Notes: generated by a model from the letters alone, not told the origin. Counted from the first letter of the stretch, positions 38,977 through 48,863 are shown. The stretch: 64,000 nucleotides of DNA from Phytohabitans houttuyneae (GCF_011764425.1 NZ_BLPF01000001.1:3649001-3713000); one strand, 5' to 3'. Made by a program: numbers and translations.

Positions 38977-40304
38977 TAGCGGTCACACCCACCCATCACG
39001 GGGTCGAGAGAAGCGCCTCCAGCGATCACGTCGGCGATCATGCCGCCCTCGGCCATGGCCGGGATCGACTGGAGGTTGATGAAGCTGGGCTCGCGGTAGT
39101 GCACCCGGTACGGGCGGGTGCCCCCGTCGGAGACCGCGTGCACGCCGAGCTCGCCGCGCGGCGACTCGATGCCCACGTACACCTGGCCGGGTGGCACCCG
39201 GAAGCCCTCGGTCACCAGCTTGAAGTGGTGGATCAGCGACTCCATCGACTGACCCATGATCTTGGCGACGTGCTCCAGCGAGTTGCCCATGCCGTCGACG
39301 CCGATGGCGAGCTGCGCCGGCCAGGCGATCTTCTTATCGGCCACCATGATCGGGCCCGGCTTGAGCCGGTCGAGCGCCTGCTCGACGATCTTCAGCGACT
39401 CGCGCATCTCGGCCATGCGGACCAGGTAGCGGCCCCACACGTCACCGGTCGGCGTGGTCGGCACGTCGAACTCGTACGTCTCGTAGCCGCAGTACGGCAT
39501 CGTCTTGCGCAGGTCCCAGGCAAGGCCCGCGGAGCGCAGCACCGGGCCGGTGATGCCGAGCGCCAGGCAGCCGGTGACGTCGAGCACCGCGACGTCCTTG
39601 GTGCGCTGGTGCCAGATCGGCTGGCCGGACAGGAGCGCCTCGTACTCCTTGAGCTTCTTGGGCATCATCGTCAGGAACTCGCGGATCTTGACGATCGCCT
39701 CGTCCGGTACGTCCTGCGCGACGCCGCCCGGCCGGATGTACGCCATGTTCATGCGCAGCCCGGTGATCATCTCGAAGATCTCCAGGATGTACTCCCGCTC
39801 GCGGAAGCCGTAGAGCATCATCGATATCGCGCCGAGCTCCATGCCCGTGGTGGCGAGCCAGACCAGGTGCGAGGAGATCCGGTTGAGCTCCATCATGAGC
39901 ACCCGGATCGTGTTGGCCCGCTCGGTGATCTGGTCCTCGATGCCGAGGAGCTTCTCGACCGCCAGCGCGTACGCCGTCTCGTTGAACAGCGGCGCCAGGT
40001 AGTCCATGCGGGTCACGAACGTCGAGCCCTGTACCCAGTTGCGGAACTCGAGGTTCTTCTCTATGCCGGTGTGCAGGTAGCCGACGACCACCCGGGCCTC
40101 CCGGACGGTCTCACCCTCGAGCTCGAGGATGAGCCGGAGCACGCCGTGGGTGGAGGGGTGCTGCGGACCCATGTTGACCACGATCCGCTCGTCCTGGATC
40201 GGGTCGGTACCGCCGACGACGGTGTCCCAGTCGCCGCCGGTGACGTTGAAGACCTTGCCCTCGGTGGTCTCGCGCTCAGTCGCGTATCCGGGAGTGGTGG
40301 TCAT
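38976..40304 (-). CDS. nuoD: NADH-quinone oxidoreductase subunit D
   Basis: A 442-residue '49-kDa' subunit that lines the quinone pocket. Conserved: [12 protein letters not shown] (with the quinone-site His), [11 protein letters not shown], and near the C-terminus [19 protein letters not shown]. The final CDR is the normal ending. ATG 40304 overlaps the nuoC stop by 4 bases. Confidence 0.96.
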   Translation of the reverse strand: MTTTPGYATERETTEGKVFNVTGGDWDTVVGGTDPIQDERIVVNMGPQHPSTHGVLRLILELEGETVREARVVVGYLHTGIEKNLEFRNWVQGSTFVTRMDYLAPLFNETAYALAVEKLLGIEDQITERANTIRVLMMELNRISSHLVWLATTGMELGAISMMLYGFREREYILEIFEMITGLRMNMAYIRPGGVAQDVPDEAIVKIREFLTMMPKKLKEYEALLSGQPIWHQRTKDVAVLDVTGCLALGITGPVLRSAGLAWDLRKTMPYCGYETYEFDVPTTPTGDVWGRYLVRMAEMRESLKIVEQALDRLKPGPIMVADKKIAWPAQLAIGVDGMGNSLEHVAKIMGQSMESLIHHFKLVTEGFRVPPGQVYVGIESPRGELGVHAVSDGGTRPYRVHYREPSFINLQSIPAMAEGGMIADVIAGGASLDPVMGGCDR

Positions 40305-41065
40305 TGGTAGCTCCTCCGCTTGTCCGGCGGCGGTATCTCGGCGCCCTTGTACTCCACGGGCACCCCGCCGAGCGGGTAGTCCTTGCGCTGTGGAAAGCCC
40401 TCCCAGTCATCCGGCATGAGGATCCGGGTGAGGTTGGGGTGGCCCTCGAAGATGACGCCGAAGAAGTCGTACGTCTCCCGCTCCTGCCAGTCGGCCGTCG
40501 GGTAGACCTGGGTGACGGACGGCACCCGCGGGTTTTCCGCGGAGACCGCCACCTCCAGGCGCACCCGGCGCCGGTACGTCATCGAGGTGAGCTGGTAGAC
40601 CACGTGCAGGCGGCGGTCGTCGGAGCCCAGGTAGTCCACACCGGACACCGAGGAGCAGAGCTCGAAGCGGAGCCCCTCGCTGTCACGCATCACCCGGCAG
40701 ACCTCGGCGATCCGCTCCGTCTTGATGTGGAGGGTCAGCTCGCCCCGGTCGACGATCACCTTTTCGATCGCGTCGGAAAGGCCCGGGAACGCGTGGTCGA
40801 GCGCGTCGTACACCTCGTCGAAGTAGCCGCCGTACGGCCGGGGGGTGCCGGCCGGGTCGACGTGCCGCCGCACGAGGCCACCGAACCCGGACGTGTCACC
40901 GGAGCCGTGGATGCCGAACATGCCGCGACCGGCGAGGCTGGCCGGCGGGTACTCGGCGGGGGCGCCGGCGGTGGCACCGACCGGCGGTGCCTGCGCGGGC
41001 ACGCCGCCGCCCGGGTCCTCGCTCGGCTTGTTCGGCTCGACGCCGTTTTTGCTCGGCTCGGTCAT
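40301..41065 (-). CDS. nuoC: NADH-quinone oxidoreductase subunit C
   Basis: A 254-residue '30-kDa' subunit. The family core begins near residue 70; [19 protein letters not shown] and [20 protein letters not shown] are the classical signature. The first ~60 residues are a Pro/Ala-rich tail as in other actinobacteria. ATG 41065 shares a base with the nuoB TAA. Confidence 0.95.
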   Translation of the reverse strand: MTEPSKNGVEPNKPSEDPGGGVPAQAPPVGATAGAPAEYPPASLAGRGMFGIHGSGDTSGFGGLVRRHVDPAGTPRPYGGYFDEVYDALDHAFPGLSDAIEKVIVDRGELTLHIKTERIAEVCRVMRDSEGLRFELCSSVSGVDYLGSDDRRLHVVYQLTSMTYRRRVRLEVAVSAENPRVPSVTQVYPTADWQERETYDFFGVIFEGHPNLTRILMPDDWEGFPQRKDYPLGGVPVEYKGAEIPPPDKRRSYQ

Positions 41066-41739
41066 TACCAGCGGCCTCCGCCCTGAAGGTGCCTCTCCTC
41101 TTGCATCCACTTTTCGATGCGGAGCTGCTCCTCGCGACCCTCGCGCACGGCCTGCGTCCACTCGGCGCGCTTGACCTTGTCGGAGCGGTACGACGAGGGC
41201 ATCGAGCCGGGCGCGACAGCCGGCACGTCACCGCGGGCGATCCGGGCCTCCAGCATCTTGCGGCCGTTGGCGCCGAGCGGCTCGTGCATGATCTTCTCGC
41301 GCAGCTTGAGGATCGCGTCGATCAGCATCTCCGGCCGCGGCGGGCAGCCCGGCAGGTACATGTCGACCGGCACGACGTGGTCGACGCCCTGCACGATCGC
41401 GTAGTTGTTGAACATGCCGCCGCTGCTGGCGCAGACGCCCATCGACAGCACCCACCGGGGCTCCGCCATCTGGTCGTAGATCTGGCGCAGCACCGGGGCC
41501 ATCTTCTGGCTCACCCGGCCCGCGACGATCATCAGGTCGGCCTGGCGGGGCGAGGCGCGGAAGACCTCCATGCCCCAGCGGCCCAGGTCGTAGTGGGGGG
41601 CACCTGCGGCCATCATCTCGATCGCGCAGCAGGCCAGCCCGAAGGTGGCGCCCCACGTCGAGGTCTTGCGGGTCCAGTTGACCAGCTTTTCGACGCTGGT
41701 CAGCAGGATGCCGCTCGGCAGCTTCTCTTCGATTCCCAT
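41065..41739 (-). CDS. nuoB: NADH-quinone oxidoreductase subunit B
   Basis: A 224-residue subunit carrying the terminal cluster N2 that reduces quinone. Ligands: the tandem cysteines in [11 protein letters not shown] (C37, C38), C103 in GVCASSGG and C132 in LPGCPPRPE. The ~45-residue C-terminal extension is typical of actinobacteria. Confidence 0.96.
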   Translation of the reverse strand: MGIEEKLPSGILLTSVEKLVNWTRKTSTWGATFGLACCAIEMMAAGAPHYDLGRWGMEVFRASPRQADLMIVAGRVSQKMAPVLRQIYDQMAEPRWVLSMGVCASSGGMFNNYAIVQGVDHVVPVDMYLPGCPPRPEMLIDAILKLREKIMHEPLGANGRKMLEARIARGDVPAVAPGSMPSSYRSDKVKRAEWTQAVREGREEQLRIEKWMQEERHLQGGGRW

Positions 41740-41752
41740 GGCGCGTCAGACC

Positions 41753-42118
41753 TCAGTCCCAGTCCAGCCCTCCGCGCCGCCAGACGTAGGCGTACGCGAT
41801 GAAGACCGTCCCAATGAAGAGCAGCATCTCCACGAACCCGAAGATCCCGAGCGCGTCGAAGGACACGGCCCACGGGTACAGGAAGATGATCTCGATATCG
41901 AACACGATGAAGAGCATCGCGGTCAGGTAGAACTTGATCGGAATCCGCCCGCCGCCGACCGGCTCCGGCGAGGGCTCGATGCCGCACTCGTAGGCGGCGA
42001 GCTTGGCCTTGTTGAAGCGACGGGGGCCGAGGAGCGGCGCGATCGCGACGGAGAAGATCGCGAACGCCGCGGCGAGGGCGAAGACTCCGATGATGGGTAC
42101 GTACGACGAGAGCGACAT
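41753..42118 (-). CDS. nuoA: NADH-quinone oxidoreductase subunit A
   Basis: A 121-residue, three-helix membrane subunit and the first gene of the operon. KLAAYECGIEPSPEPVGG is the conserved loop with the switching Cys, and FYLTAMLFIVFDIEIIFLYP is the signature second helix. An AGGGGAAGAGG stretch adjoins the ATG. nuoB starts 13 bases downstream. Confidence 0.96.
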   Translation of the reverse strand: MSLSSYVPIIGVFALAAAFAIFSVAIAPLLGPRRFNKAKLAAYECGIEPSPEPVGGGRIPIKFYLTAMLFIVFDIEIIFLYPWAVSFDALGIFGFVEMLLFIGTVFIAYAYVWRRGGLDWD

Positions 42119-42180
42119 CCTCTTCCCCTGCTCGTCCTTCCCTGCCTGCGTCTATTCGGTCCAGCGGAACTTCGATCGAT

Positions 42181-42203
42181 TCACACTATTCACCCTCGTG
42201 TGA
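42181..42203. promoter_or_regulatory. Inverted repeat in the nuoA upstream gap
   Basis: TCACAC and GTGTGA separated by 11 bases, 63 bases before the nuoA ATG and next to the stop of the reductase gene. The 23-base dyad resembles a dimeric regulator site and lies where a nuo promoter is expected. Confidence 0.3.
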
Positions 42204-42205
42204 GC

Positions 42206-43468
42206 TCACACGGCGGGGGCCACCCTGGTCATGGCGTTGATGACCCGGTCCATAGCGTCGCCACCACGCGGATCGGTCAGGTTTGCCAGGAGTTTGAGCA
42301 CGAACCGCATCAGCGTCGGGTGCGGCATGCCGTGCCGGGTGGCGATCCGCATGATCTGCGGGTTGCCGATCAGCTTCACGAAGATGTTGCCGAGCCGGTA
42401 GTAGCCGCCGTACCGCGCCTTGAGCTCGGCCGGGTACGCCGCGAGCGCCCGCTCCCGGGCCGGTCCGGCCGGCCGGGACAGCGCCTGCACCGCGACCTCC
42501 GCGGCCAGCTCGCCGGACTCCATCGCGTACGCGATGCCTTCGCCGTTGAAGGGGTTGACCATGCCGCCGGAGTCGCCGACGAGCAGCACGCCCCGGGTGT
42601 AGTGCGGCACCCGGTTGAAGCCCATCGGCAGCGCGGCGCCAAGAATCGGGCCGTCGGCGTTGGCCTCGTCGGCCATGCCCCAGTCCGGCGGCGTGCTGCC
42701 GAGCCAGTCGACAAGCAGCCGGCGGTAGTTGGTCTTGCCGAACGCGGCCGACGAGTTGAGCACGCCCAGGCCCACGTTGACCCGGCCGTCGCCCATCCCG
42801 AAGATCCAGCCGTAGCCGGGCAGCAGCTTGTCGCCCGCCTCCCGGCTGCGCAGCTCCAGCCACGACTCGAGGTAGTCGTCCTGGTGCCGCACCGGCGAGC
42901 GGTAGTAGCGCCGCACCGCGACACCGATCGGCCGGTCCTCGCGCTTGGCGAGGCCCATCGCGAGCGGGAAGCGGCCGGAGACGCCGTCGGCGGCGATCGT
43001 CAGCGGCGCGTGGAACGTCTTTTCCTCGCCGTCGACCTCGGCCACCACGCCCACCGCACGGCCGGCGCCGTCGAGCACCGGGCCGGTCACGTTGGCCTTG
43101 GTGTGCAGCACCGCGCCGGCCTTGACCGCCTGCTTGGCGAGCATGTCGTCGAAGTCGAGCCGGGTGCGGACGAGCCCGTAGTCGGGGAAGCTGGCCAGCT
43201 CCGGCCAGTCGAGCTCCAGGCGCACGCCCCCGCCGATGACCCGCAGGCCCTTGTTACGCAGCCAGCCCGCTTCGGGGCTGGTGTCGATGCCGAGCTTGAC
43301 GATCTGCTTGACGGCGCGGGGGGTCAGCCCGTCGCCGCAGACCTTCTCCCGGGGGAACTCGGTCTTTTCCAGCAGCAGCACGCGCAAGCCGTGTTGGGCC
43401 AGGTGGTAAGCCGTTGTGGAACCACCCGGACCGGCGCCCACGACAATGACGTCGGCTTCGTCGGTCAC
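42206..43468 (-). CDS. Geranylgeranyl reductase family flavoprotein (MenJ-like)
   Basis: A 420-residue FAD-dependent oxidoreductase. The N-terminal dinucleotide site is VIVVGAGPGGSTTAYHL (residues about 7-23), followed by REKVCGDGLTPRAV (family signature) and later GVLLVGDSGGMVNPFNGEGI, the second FAD motif. Members saturate isoprenoid double bonds. Mycobacterial MenJ reduces one unit of the menaquinone tail and lies in a similar setting next to menaquinone genes. Here it is flanked by menG and nuoA, so the same role is likely. The GTG start has GGAGG 7 bases upstream. Confidence 0.85.
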   Translation of the reverse strand: MTDEADVIVVGAGPGGSTTAYHLAQHGLRVLLLEKTEFPREKVCGDGLTPRAVKQIVKLGIDTSPEAGWLRNKGLRVIGGGVRLELDWPELASFPDYGLVRTRLDFDDMLAKQAVKAGAVLHTKANVTGPVLDGAGRAVGVVAEVDGEEKTFHAPLTIAADGVSGRFPLAMGLAKREDRPIGVAVRRYYRSPVRHQDDYLESWLELRSREAGDKLLPGYGWIFGMGDGRVNVGLGVLNSSAAFGKTNYRRLLVDWLGSTPPDWGMADEANADGPILGAALPMGFNRVPHYTRGVLLVGDSGGMVNPFNGEGIAYAMESGELAAEVAVQALSRPAGPARERALAAYPAELKARYGGYYRLGNIFVKLIGNPQIMRIATRHGMPHPTLMRFVLKLLANLTDPRGGDAMDRVINAMTRVAPAV

Positions 43469-43550
43469 GGTTCCACCTCCGATCCGGTGCGCTCGTGAAA
43501 TGCTTCACAAGCGTTTCCGTGTGGAGTCTAGAACCGCTCCCGGTAGACCA

Positions 43551-43569
43551 CTTGGTTAGGCAACCCTAA
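43551..43569 (-). promoter_or_regulatory. Candidate iron box (IdeR/DmdR type) upstream of the MenJ-like gene
   Basis: CTTGGTTAGGCAACCCTAA agrees at 15 of 19 positions with the DtxR/IdeR iron-box consensus TTAGGTTAGGCTAACCTAA as I recall it, including the central GGTTAGGC. It lies 83 bases before the GTG start of the flavoprotein gene and overlaps the stop of the upstream 82-residue gene. Confidence 0.45.
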
Positions 43570-43814
43570 CGTTCTTGGCCGGCCGCGACTTCGCTGGCCG
43601 CACCGGCTTCGCCGGGCCGTCCGGCGGTCGCCGGCGCCTGCTCGGTGATCTTTTCGCCATCGAAGATCATGCCTGCCCGGCCCAGTGTCGCCGTCAGGTC
43701 GGCCGCCAAGCGCTGCGCGGCCTCCGGATGCTCTTCGGCCAGTTGCCGCATTTGCGCGAGCATGTCCGCGATCGCGTCGCTTGGTGCGCCAGCCCGCTCA
43801 CCTTCCCCTTCCAT
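43566..43814 (-). CDS. Small acidic hypothetical protein
   Basis: An 82-residue, mainly helical, acidic protein (ADMLAQMRQLAEEHPEAAQRL), with no signal, Cys or known domain. It sits between menG and the MenJ-like gene on the same strand. A TATGCT box ends 6 bases before the ATG, consistent with a leaderless mRNA of its own. Function unknown; the setting suggests a link to menaquinone metabolism, which is inference. Confidence 0.55.
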   Translation of the reverse strand: MEGEGERAGAPSDAIADMLAQMRQLAEEHPEAAQRLAADLTATLGRAGMIFDGEKITEQAPATAGRPGEAGAASEVAAGQER

Positions 43815-43854
43815 TGGCGCAGCATAGCGCTGATATGCCCCTTTTGCGGCTTTT

Positions 43855-44547
43855 CTACGCGCGCGTCGCGCGGTGCAGGGCGACGATGCCGCCCGTCAGG
43901 TTGCGCCAGGCGACGCCCCGCCAGCCCGCCTCGCCGATCAACGTCGCCAGCCCCGCCTGGTCGGGCCATGCCCGGATCGACTCGGCGAGATACACGTACG
44001 CGTCGGGGTTGCTCGAAACGCGGCGGGCCACGACGGGCAGGGAGCGCATCAGGTACGACAGGTAGACCTGCCGGAACGGCTCGGCGGTCGGGTGGCTGAA
44101 CTCACACACGACAAGGCGCCCGCCGGGCCGCGTGACCCGGGCCAGCTCGCCCAGCGCCGCGGCCGGCCGCACCACGTTGCGCAGGGCGAAGGAGATGGTC
44201 ACCGCGTCGAAGGCGGCGTCCGGAAACGGCAGGCGCAGCGCGTCGCCGGCCAGCAGCGGCACACCCGGCCGCACCCGGCGCCCGGCCTGGAGCATGCCGA
44301 TCGACAGGTCCAGACCCACCGCGTACGCGCCGGAGGCGGCCAGCTCCTGGGTGGAGACCCCGGTGCCGGCGCCGACGTCGAGCACCCGCTGCCCCGGCGC
44401 CAGGTCGAGCGCCTCCCGGGTCGCCCTGCGCCAGCCGCGGTCGCGGCCGAAGGAGAGGACGGTGTTGGTCAGGTCGTACCGCCGGGCCACTCCGTCGAAC
44501 ATCGCGGCGATCTCGTGCGGCTGCTTGTCCAGGTCTGCGCGGGTCAC
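43855..44547 (-). CDS. menG: Demethylmenaquinone methyltransferase
   Basis: A 230-residue class I SAM-dependent methyltransferase of the UbiE/MenG family, which adds the ring methyl in the last step to menaquinone. SAM motif I is [10 protein letters not shown] (about residues 54-63). Family marks are [18 protein letters not shown] at the N-terminus and the C-terminal [15 protein letters not shown] 44547 is chosen as giving the normal family N-terminus. No quinone-pathway gene overlaps it, but mqnC is the next gene upstream on the same strand. Confidence 0.92.
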   Translation of the reverse strand: MTRADLDKQPHEIAAMFDGVARRYDLTNTVLSFGRDRGWRRATREALDLAPGQRVLDVGAGTGVSTQELAASGAYAVGLDLSIGMLQAGRRVRPGVPLLAGDALRLPFPDAAFDAVTISFALRNVVRPAAALGELARVTRPGGRLVVCEFSHPTAEPFRQVYLSYLMRSLPVVARRVSSNPDAYVYLAESIRAWPDQAGLATLIGEAGWRGVAWRNLTGGIVALHRATRA

Positions 44548-44852
44548 CGACCCATCATCGGGCACGCGAAAACGTCGCGGGCGGGGCGGTCTCCCACCCC
44601 GCCCGCGGCGGACTTGCTCTATGTATACGACCGGCGCGCGGTCGAGACGCCCAACTTGCATGCCGTCCGGGGGCCACCGGGACGGCATCGGGACGCGAGG
44701 ACGCTAACGGCAGGCCGCGATTTTGCGCGACCCCCGGTTTGTTACCGGAGAGAGACCTGAACGCGACCTCGGTACCCGTTTGTCCGTTTTGGTGGGCAAA
44801 TATCCGGGCGCACGCGGTGTGCGGTGCTGGGAAGATCCGTCCGTTCGGCTGA
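44548..44852. other. 305-base gap between mqnC and menG
   Basis: Contains the mqnC terminator hairpin (44576-44607), then about 240 bases without a plausible gene. The part near 44640-44760 may hold the menG-side promoter but I cannot define it. Confidence 0.4.
44576..44607 (-). terminator. Terminator of mqnC
   Basis: CGCGGGCGGGGCGG pairs with CCACCCCGCCCGCG (one G-U pair) around a short loop. Read on the minus strand it is followed by ACGTTTTCG, a weak T tract. Confidence 0.65.
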
Positions 44853-46049
44853 CTACTTGCTGTCCACCAGCGGTAGCTCGATCCGCGTACCGGCGCCGCC
44901 GCCAGGCAAAGCGATGGAGGAGAAGTGTGATACCACGCGGTCGTCGCGCGGGTCCTCCTCCGGCGTGCGGTGCACGGCCAGGTGGCGGTAGAGCGTGTCG
45001 CGCTGCGCCGGGATGCGCCCCGCCGACCGGATCATCCAGATCAGCTCGTGCAGGTTGGAGCGGTGCCGGGCGCCGGCCGAGGAGATCACGTTTTCCTCGA
45101 GCATGATCGAGCCCAGGTCGTCGACCCCCATGTGCAGCGAGAGCTGCCCCGCCTCCTTGCCGGTCGTGAGCCACGACGCCTGCAGGTGCGCCACGTTGTG
45201 GAAGAAGATCCGGGCGACCGCGATAAGCCGCAGGTACTCCACCGTGGAGGCCTGGGTGCGCCCCTTGAGGTGGTTGTTTTCCGGCTGGTACGTCCACGGG
45301 ATGAACGCCCGGAACCCGCCGGTGCGGTCCTGCACGTCGCGGATCATCGCCAGGTGCTCGATCCGCTCCGCGTTGGTCTCGCCGGTGCCCATCATCATCG
45401 TGGCGGTCGACTGGATGCCCAGCCGGTGTGCCGCCTCCATGACGTCCAGCCAGCGCGCGCCCGACTCCTTCAGCGGCGCGATCGCCTTCCGCGGGCGGTC
45501 CGGCAGCATCTCCGCGCCGGCGCCGGCGATCGAGTCGAGCCCGGCGGCCTTGATCCGCACGATGGCGTCCTCGATGGAAACCCCCGAGACCTTGGCCATG
45601 TGCAGGATCTCGCTCGGGCCGATCGAGTGGATGGCGAGCTGCGGGTACGCGGCCTTGACCGCGGAGAAGAGCTCCTCGTAGTACTCCACCCCGTAGTCGG
45701 GGTGGTGGCCGCCCTGGAGCATGACCTGCGTGGCACCGAGCGCGACCGCCTCGCCGCAGCGCCGCAGGATCTCCTCCGTCGGGTGCGTCCAGCCCTCGGC
45801 GTGCTTCGGAGCCCGGTAGAACGCGCAGAACTTGCACGCCGTCACGCAGACGTTCGTGTAGTTGATGTTGCGGTCGATGAGGTACGTCACGATGCCGTCC
45901 GGGTACCGCCGGCGGCGCACCGCGTCGGCCGCCTCGCCCAGCGCGTGGAACGGCGCATCGGTGTAAAGCAGAAGCGCCTCCTCGGACGTGATCCGCCCGC
46001 CACCGGCCCCACGCTGCAGGATGTCATCGATTTCGGCGCTCGCCTTCAC
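44853..46049 (-). CDS. mqnC: Cyclic dehypoxanthinyl futalosine synthase
   Basis: A 398-residue radical SAM enzyme of the futalosine menaquinone pathway that cyclises dehypoxanthine futalosine. The iron-sulfur motif CVTACKFC has C68, C72 and C75 (CxxxCxxC). Further family marks: LQGGHHPDYGVEYYEEL, EMLPDRPRKAIAPLK, TATMMMGTGET and FIPWTYQPENN. GTG 46049 is chosen because a TAGTCT box stands 7 bases upstream and the longer frame runs into unrelated sequence. With mqnA at 53.4-54.3 kb it shows that this organism uses the futalosine route. Confidence 0.93.
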   Translation of the reverse strand: MKASAEIDDILQRGAGGGRITSEEALLLYTDAPFHALGEAADAVRRRRYPDGIVTYLIDRNINYTNVCVTACKFCAFYRAPKHAEGWTHPTEEILRRCGEAVALGATQVMLQGGHHPDYGVEYYEELFSAVKAAYPQLAIHSIGPSEILHMAKVSGVSIEDAIVRIKAAGLDSIAGAGAEMLPDRPRKAIAPLKESGARWLDVMEAAHRLGIQSTATMMMGTGETNAERIEHLAMIRDVQDRTGGFRAFIPWTYQPENNHLKGRTQASTVEYLRLIAVARIFFHNVAHLQASWLTTGKEAGQLSLHMGVDDLGSIMLEENVISSAGARHRSNLHELIWMIRSAGRIPAQRDTLYRHLAVHRTPEEDPRDDRVVSHFSSIALPGGGAGTRIELPLVDSK

Positions 46050-46233
46050 GAATCCGAGACTACGGGAAGGTGAGCGCCTCGATATGCTGACGCCGCGTTC
46101 TGTGAAGGGCGCCGCATCGTTGGCCATTGTCCTGGCTGTGAGGCGTCCCGACATGGGCTTGCCCAAATCGCCTCAGGTGCGGGCAAAGGGCTCCTAGTCT
46201 GACGGCTGACCGCCACCGGAAGCGAGGCGATCC

Positions 46234-47772
46234 GTGACCGCCACCCTCAGCCCTGACGTGGAGGCGCAGCCGGCACCCGGCGACCCGCCCCGCCGAAGGC
46301 GTCTGGAGAAGCTACGGCGGCTCCTCCGGCGCCACAGCGCGTTTCTCGTCCTCATCGCGCTCGGCGGCGTCCTGCGAGCCCTGTTCATGGTCTCGTACAA
46401 GCCGGCGTTCTGGTACTTCGGCGACAGCGGCGTGTACATCACGATGTCGGAGGCCAAGGACCTCTACGCGAGCCCCACCCGGGCCCTCGGCTACGTCGTG
46501 GCGTTGAAGCTCTTCGAGCCGACGCACACGTTCATGACGCTGATCCTCGTCCAGCACCTGGCGGGGCTGGTGCTCGCCGCCACCATGTACGCGTTCCTGC
46601 AGCACCGCGGCGCGCCCCGCTGGCTGTCCTGCCTGGCGATCGTGCCGGTGCTCTTAGACTCGCTCTTCCTCACCGTCGAGCACTACCTGCTGCCCGACCA
46701 GATCCTCACGTTCTGTATCGGCATGGCGATCATCGCCGTGCTCTGGAACAAGAAGCCGAGCTGGCGGGCGACCGGTGTGGCCGGGTTCCTGCTGGCCTGC
46801 GCCTGGTTTACCAAGCCCACCGCGCTGCCCGTGGTGGTCCTGGTCGGGCTGCTGCTGATCGTGCGGTGGGTGGGCTGGCGCGCCCTCGTGGCGTACGCGG
46901 TGACGTTCCTCATCCCGTACCTGCTGGTGATGAACTGGATCGGCGACCGGCAGAGTGTGTACGGCTCGCAGTCCGGCATCGCCCTCTACGGGCGAGCCGC
47001 CATGATCGCCGACTGCTCGCGGATCGACCTCACGTTCGAGGAGCAGACCCTCTGCCCCACCCGGCACTTCGACCGCGCCGACGCGTACTTCTGGACGAGC
47101 CCGCCGAAGCGGCGCTACATCGCGTACACGCCGGAGGGCGCCAAGCTCTACACCGACTTCTCGCTCGCGGTGATCCGCCAGCAGCCCGGCGACTACCTGC
47201 GCTCGGTGGGCAAGGAGAGCCTCGCGCACCTGGTGCCCGGCTTCCGGCTCGGTCCCGACAACGACTGCCTGCGGCTGCGCTGGGCGCCACCGGACGGGTT
47301 CCGCGACACGCAGACCGTGCCCAACCGCTGCTATCCGGCCCAGGCGCGTGGCGACTACCAGAAGTGGGCGGCCGATCCCAGGGTCGGACCCGAGCCGACG
47401 GCGGTGACCCGCGCGCTGCACGTCTACGGCGAGTACGTGCGGCTCATCCCGACCACGCTCTCGCTCAGCCTGCTGCTCGCGCTGGCGACGCTCATCTCCG
47501 GCCTGCGGCTCATCCGGTGGCGGCTGCCCGGCCCGCGCGCGCCCGGCCGGATCAAGCTCGACGTGGTGGTGCTGCTCTTCGCCGGACTGGGCCTGACGAT
47601 CCTCACCGTCGCGATCGGGATGTACGAGGCCAGGTACGCGATGCCGGCACTGCCGCTCGCCTCCCTGGGCGCCGCGCTCGCCATCTTCGGCCTGACCAGC
47701 GGGCGGGTGCGCCCGGCGCCGCCGGAGGAGAAGGCCGCGGAGCAGGAGAGCGCCGAGCCTCAGGCGTCGTAG
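46234..47772 (+). CDS. GT-C-like polytopic membrane protein
   Basis: A 512-residue protein with a basic N-terminal tail, about ten membrane helices and one large extracytoplasmic loop (about residues 250-395) rich in Cys, Arg and Pro. The first loop has WYFGDSGVYITM, an acidic motif in the position used by GT-C glycosyltransferases (dolichyl/polyprenyl-phosphate-sugar enzymes such as PMT/ArnT). Donor and acceptor are unknown, and no cell-wall sugar genes lie next to it. The GTG start follows GAAGCGAGG. Its end overlaps convergent paaE by 13 bases. Confidence 0.65.
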   Translation: MTATLSPDVEAQPAPGDPPRRRRLEKLRRLLRRHSAFLVLIALGGVLRALFMVSYKPAFWYFGDSGVYITMSEAKDLYASPTRALGYVVALKLFEPTHTFMTLILVQHLAGLVLAATMYAFLQHRGAPRWLSCLAIVPVLLDSLFLTVEHYLLPDQILTFCIGMAIIAVLWNKKPSWRATGVAGFLLACAWFTKPTALPVVVLVGLLLIVRWVGWRALVAYAVTFLIPYLLVMNWIGDRQSVYGSQSGIALYGRAAMIADCSRIDLTFEEQTLCPTRHFDRADAYFWTSPPKRRYIAYTPEGAKLYTDFSLAVIRQQPGDYLRSVGKESLAHLVPGFRLGPDNDCLRLRWAPPDGFRDTQTVPNRCYPAQARGDYQKWAADPRVGPEPTAVTRALHVYGEYVRLIPTTLSLSLLLALATLISGLRLIRWRLPGPRAPGRIKLDVVVLLFAGLGLTILTVAIGMYEARYAMPALPLASLGAALAIFGLTSGRVRPAPPEEKAAEQESAEPQAS

Positions 47773-48863
47773 TCGACGATCAGGCGCTCGGTGTCGGGGC
47801 TGGACTGGCAGGTCAGCACGTAACCGGCGGCGACCTCGTCGGGCTCCAGTGCGTAGTTGCGGGCCATGGTGACCGAGCCTTCGACCACCTTGGCCCGGCA
47901 GGTCGAGCAGACCCCGCCCTTGCAGGCGAACGGCAGCTCCGACCGCACCTTGAGCGCGGCGTCCAGCACTCGCTCGCCGGCGCCCATCGTGAAGCTCGAC
48001 GCCCGCCCGTCCAGCAGGATCGTCACCTCGGTACCCCGCGCGTCGGGCTCCGGCCGCCGCGGCGGCTCCGGCACCTCGTCGACGTGGAAGAGCTCGGTGT
48101 GCACGGCCGCGTCCGGCACGCCCCGCCCGGAGAGCACCGCGCGCGCGTCGGTGACCAGCCCGTACGGCCCGCACAGGAACCACTCGTCGATCCGATCCCC
48201 CGGCACCAGGGTCTCCAGCAGCTCGGCCAGCCGGGCCGCGTCGATCCGGCCGGAGAGCAGGCGGGCCTCCTGCGGCTCCCGGGACAGCACGTGCACCAGG
48301 TGCAGCCGGTCCGGGTACACGTCCTTCAGGTCGGCCAGCTCCTCGGCGAACATGACGCTGCGCGCGTACCGGTTGCCGTACACGATGGTGAAACGGCTGG
48401 CCGGCTCGACGGCGAGCGCCGTCGCGACAAGCGAAAGCACCGGGGTGACGCCCGACCCCGCGACGACCGCGCCGTAATGGCGGGCCCGGTCCGGCGCGAA
48501 CGCCGTGGTGAAGTGCCCCAGCGGCGGCATGACCTCGACGGTGTCGCCGGGCCGCAGCGAGCGGGCGGCGTAGGCGGAGAACGTGCCGCCGGGGATCTCC
48601 TTGACGCCGATCCGCAGGCGGCCGCGGGTGGCCAGGTCGGCGGGGGTGGAGCAGATGGAGTACGACCGGCGCACGTCCTCGGCCTCGGCGGCCAAGCGCA
48701 CGGTCAGGTGCTGGCCGGCCCGGAAGTCGAACGCCTCACGCAGCTCGGCCGGCACCGCGAAGGTCACCGCCACCGCGTCGTCGGTCAGCCGGTCGACGGC
48801 CTCGACGCGCAGCGCGTGGAACACGGGCCGGCGGCGGACCGGCTTGCGGATGGTGACCGTCAT
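47760..48863 (-). CDS. paaE: Phenylacetyl-CoA epoxidase reductase subunit
   Basis: A 367-residue electron-transfer subunit. A ferredoxin-NADP reductase-like N-terminal domain (FAD site RRSYSICSTP, NAD region VVAGSGVTPVLSL) is fused to a C-terminal plant-type [2Fe-2S] ferredoxin with CKGGVCSTCRAKV. It passes electrons from NADPH to the diiron PaaA/C oxygenase. It is last in the paaABCDE operon; the ATG overlaps the paaD stop by 4 bases. Confidence 0.92.
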   Translation of the reverse strand: MTVTIRKPVRRRPVFHALRVEAVDRLTDDAVAVTFAVPAELREAFDFRAGQHLTVRLAAEAEDVRRSYSICSTPADLATRGRLRIGVKEIPGGTFSAYAARSLRPGDTVEVMPPLGHFTTAFAPDRARHYGAVVAGSGVTPVLSLVATALAVEPASRFTIVYGNRYARSVMFAEELADLKDVYPDRLHLVHVLSREPQEARLLSGRIDAARLAELLETLVPGDRIDEWFLCGPYGLVTDARAVLSGRGVPDAAVHTELFHVDEVPEPPRRPEPDARGTEVTILLDGRASSFTMGAGERVLDAALKVRSELPFACKGGVCSTCRAKVVEGSVTMARNYALEPDEVAAGYVLTCQSSPDTERLIVDYDA

